Assembly: GCA_965215755.1 (NCBI GenBank)
Contig: OZ244119.1
Coordinates: 2,046,001 to 2,110,000, forward strand
Reading direction: 5' to 3'
Length of the DNA: 64,000 nucleotides
From: Tectiglobus sp965215755
Lineage (GTDB): Bacteria > Pseudomonadota > Alphaproteobacteria > Rhizobiales > Hyphomicrobiaceae
Shown here: positions 62,965 to 64,000 of the stretch, in pieces
How the letters are laid out: every line of letters begins with the position of its first letter
Numbering within the stretch: the first letter of the stretch is position 1
Notes under the pieces: model-generated
Database searches by the model: none
What the model saw: only the letters and a program-made list of their open reading frames with translations
What the model was told of the DNA's origin: nothing
Program-made: the position numbers and the translations under genes

Positions 62965-64000
62965 ATGCAGGATTATCCGGAGTCGTCCACGGAAAACTCA
63001 CGATTGTTTAGCCCGATTACTTTGCGTTCAGTCACCGCGCGCAACCGCGTTGTTGCCTCTCCGATGTGCCAATACCTGTCGCACGATGGTTCGCCGAATG
63101 ACTGGCAACTTGTGCATCTGGGACGCCTCGCGATTGGCGGCTGCGGGATTGTGTTCGGTGAAGAGACAGCTGTAGAGCCGCGTGGTCGGAAAACGCATGC
63201 CTGTGCAGGTCTCTACAATGACCGGCAAGTTGCAGAATACCGGCGGATCAATGACTTCCTGCGTGCGAATGGCTCGGTTCCGGCCATACAACTTGGCCAC
63301 TCGGGGCGCAAGGGATCAGTCCACGGTGCCATGAAAGACTGGATACCTCTAACGCCAGAAGATGAGGCAGAAGGGCTTGGGATGTGGGAACCTTTGGGCC
63401 CAAGTGCGATCCCGCAAGCCGAGGGTGCGAATGTTCCGAAAGAGATGACAACTGTCGATATCGAAGACGTCATCAATGCGTTCGTCATAGCAACCGAACG
63501 TTCGCATCAGGCTGATTATGACATCTGTGAAATTCATGGCGCACACGGTTATCTGATCCATCAATTCTTGTCGCCGATTTCAAATCAACGGACAGATAGC
63601 TACGGTGGTTCGCGAGAAAATCGCATGCGGTTCGCACTCGAAATCACAAAAGAAGTGCGCGCTGCCTGGCCGGATGACAAGCCGCTGTTTTATCGGCTGT
63701 CCGCTGTCGATGGTGTCGGTGGGGAGTGGAACACTGAGGACAGTATTGTGCTGTCAAGCCGTCTCAAGGATCTGGGCGTTGACATCATCGACTGTTCGTC
63801 CGGTGGGATCTCCGGCTCGGCAAGCATGTCTTTGGTTCCCCGCCTTCCTGGCTTCCAGGTTCCGTTTGCCGAACGCATCAAGAGAGAAGTCGGCATCCGC
63901 ACGATGGCGGTTGGGCTGATCACGGACGGGGAGCAGGCTGAAGCGGTGTTGCGAGAGGGGCAAGCCGACCTGATTGCGATGGCGCGAGAGCTGATGTGGT
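62965..64000 (+). CDS. Old yellow enzyme-family NADH:flavin oxidoreductase (cut by window end)
   Basis: At least 345 residues of an FMN TIM barrel, continuing past the window. The YqjM-type N-terminus ASPMCQY (C35), the substrate-binding HSGRKGS and the catalytic EIHGAHGYLIHQFLSP, followed by RTDSYGGSRENRMRF, are all typical. Such enzymes reduce activated alkenes of enones or unsaturated acids with NAD(P)H. ATG at 62965 follows GAGGGAG. It lies on the strand of the pathway cluster and could reduce an unsaturated intermediate, which is inference. Confidence 0.9.
   Translation, partial: MQDYPESSTENSRLFSPITLRSVTARNRVVASPMCQYLSHDGSPNDWQLVHLGRLAIGGCGIVFGEETAVEPRGRKTHACAGLYNDRQVAEYRRINDFLRANGSVPAIQLGHSGRKGSVHGAMKDWIPLTPEDEAEGLGMWEPLGPSAIPQAEGANVPKEMTTVDIEDVINAFVIATERSHQADYDICEIHGAHGYLIHQFLSPISNQRTDSYGGSRENRMRFALEITKEVRAAWPDDKPLFYRLSAVDGVGGEWNTEDSIVLSSRLKDLGVDIIDCSSGGISGSASMSLVPRLPGFQVPFAERIKREVGIRTMAVGLITDGEQAEAVLREGQADLIAMARELMW

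Noticed and set aside
1..64000. CRISPR arrays, tRNA or rRNA genes, prophage or plasmid replication genes
   Set aside because: Looked for by eye and not found; no repeated spacers, cloverleaf genes or phage structural genes were recognised. A covariance search could still find a small RNA gene.

Overview
The window looks like an ordinary chromosomal stretch of an alphaproteobacterium, most likely Hyphomicrobiales (Rhizobiales) or a close relative. The signs are a PodJ/Sel1-type polarity protein, a TIGR02186 protein paired with a TauE/SafE permease, a DUF6460 membrane protein, the ligase-associated helicase/PdeM pair, a perfect CtrA box (TTAA-N7-TTAA) and an FNR/FixK-type box. No rRNA, tRNA, CRISPR array or prophage was recognised. 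The only clear mobile element is a complete group II intron at the left edge.

Layout. 167-2039: group II intron with its reverse transcriptase/maturase; both exon-binding pairings and domains V and VI can be read in the sequence. 2152-9024: flavin monooxygenase, zinc alcohol dehydrogenase, MaoC hydratase, LepA, a leucine-dehydrogenase-type enzyme and a cold-shock protein. 9155-15206: FNR-like box, fatty-acid desaturase, small lipoprotein, cupin, a fused membrane/spermidine-synthase-like protein and a secreted metallo-beta-lactamase-fold protein. 15299-20554: GGDEF/EAL protein divergent from RlpA across a CtrA box, followed by two more peptidoglycan enzymes (M15 and S66 peptidases). 20653-25134: MOSC protein, beta-hydroxyacid dehydrogenase, a LinB-like haloalkane dehalogenase and an unknown lipoprotein/membrane pair. 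25182-30006: one-strand catabolic cluster (racemase, CoA transferase, TfdA-like dioxygenase, MFS transporter, MaoC hydratase). 30098-32775: DUF262/DUF1524 (GmrSD-like) protein followed by a metallophosphatase-fold protein with altered metal ligands. 33090-41583: DUF952-pyrD, DUF6460-MATE, Lhr-like helicase-PdeM and TauE-TIGR02186. 41917-46389: large Sel1/PodJ-like protein, a periplasmic coiled-coil protein and YjbQ. 46440-54576: prolyl aminopeptidase, then a DUF4212/SSS symporter pair next to a LuxR-type response regulator and a CrbS-like sensor kinase with a transporter domain. 54988-56575: MscL and a radical SAM protein. 56894-64000: GntR/FCD regulator divergent from a PdxA-like dehydrogenase, a TIM-barrel isomerase, a TctCBA tripartite transporter and an old yellow enzyme cut by the window end.

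Working together. The last block reads as a substrate-inducible uptake and catabolism module: a 20-bp palindrome in the divergent promoter is the likely operator and a hairpin before tctC probably tunes binding-protein expression. The symporter/kinase/regulator block resembles the CrbS-CrbR acetate-switch arrangement. The 25-30 kb cluster probably degrades a carboxylic or halogenated acid through CoA thioesters. The nearest candidate for an undescribed system is the DUF262/DUF1524 protein with its divergent phosphatase partner; the unknown lipoprotein/membrane pair and the PdxA-isomerase-TctCBA-OYE route come next. Start codons were re-chosen where a Shine-Dalgarno sequence or family alignment argued against the longest frame.
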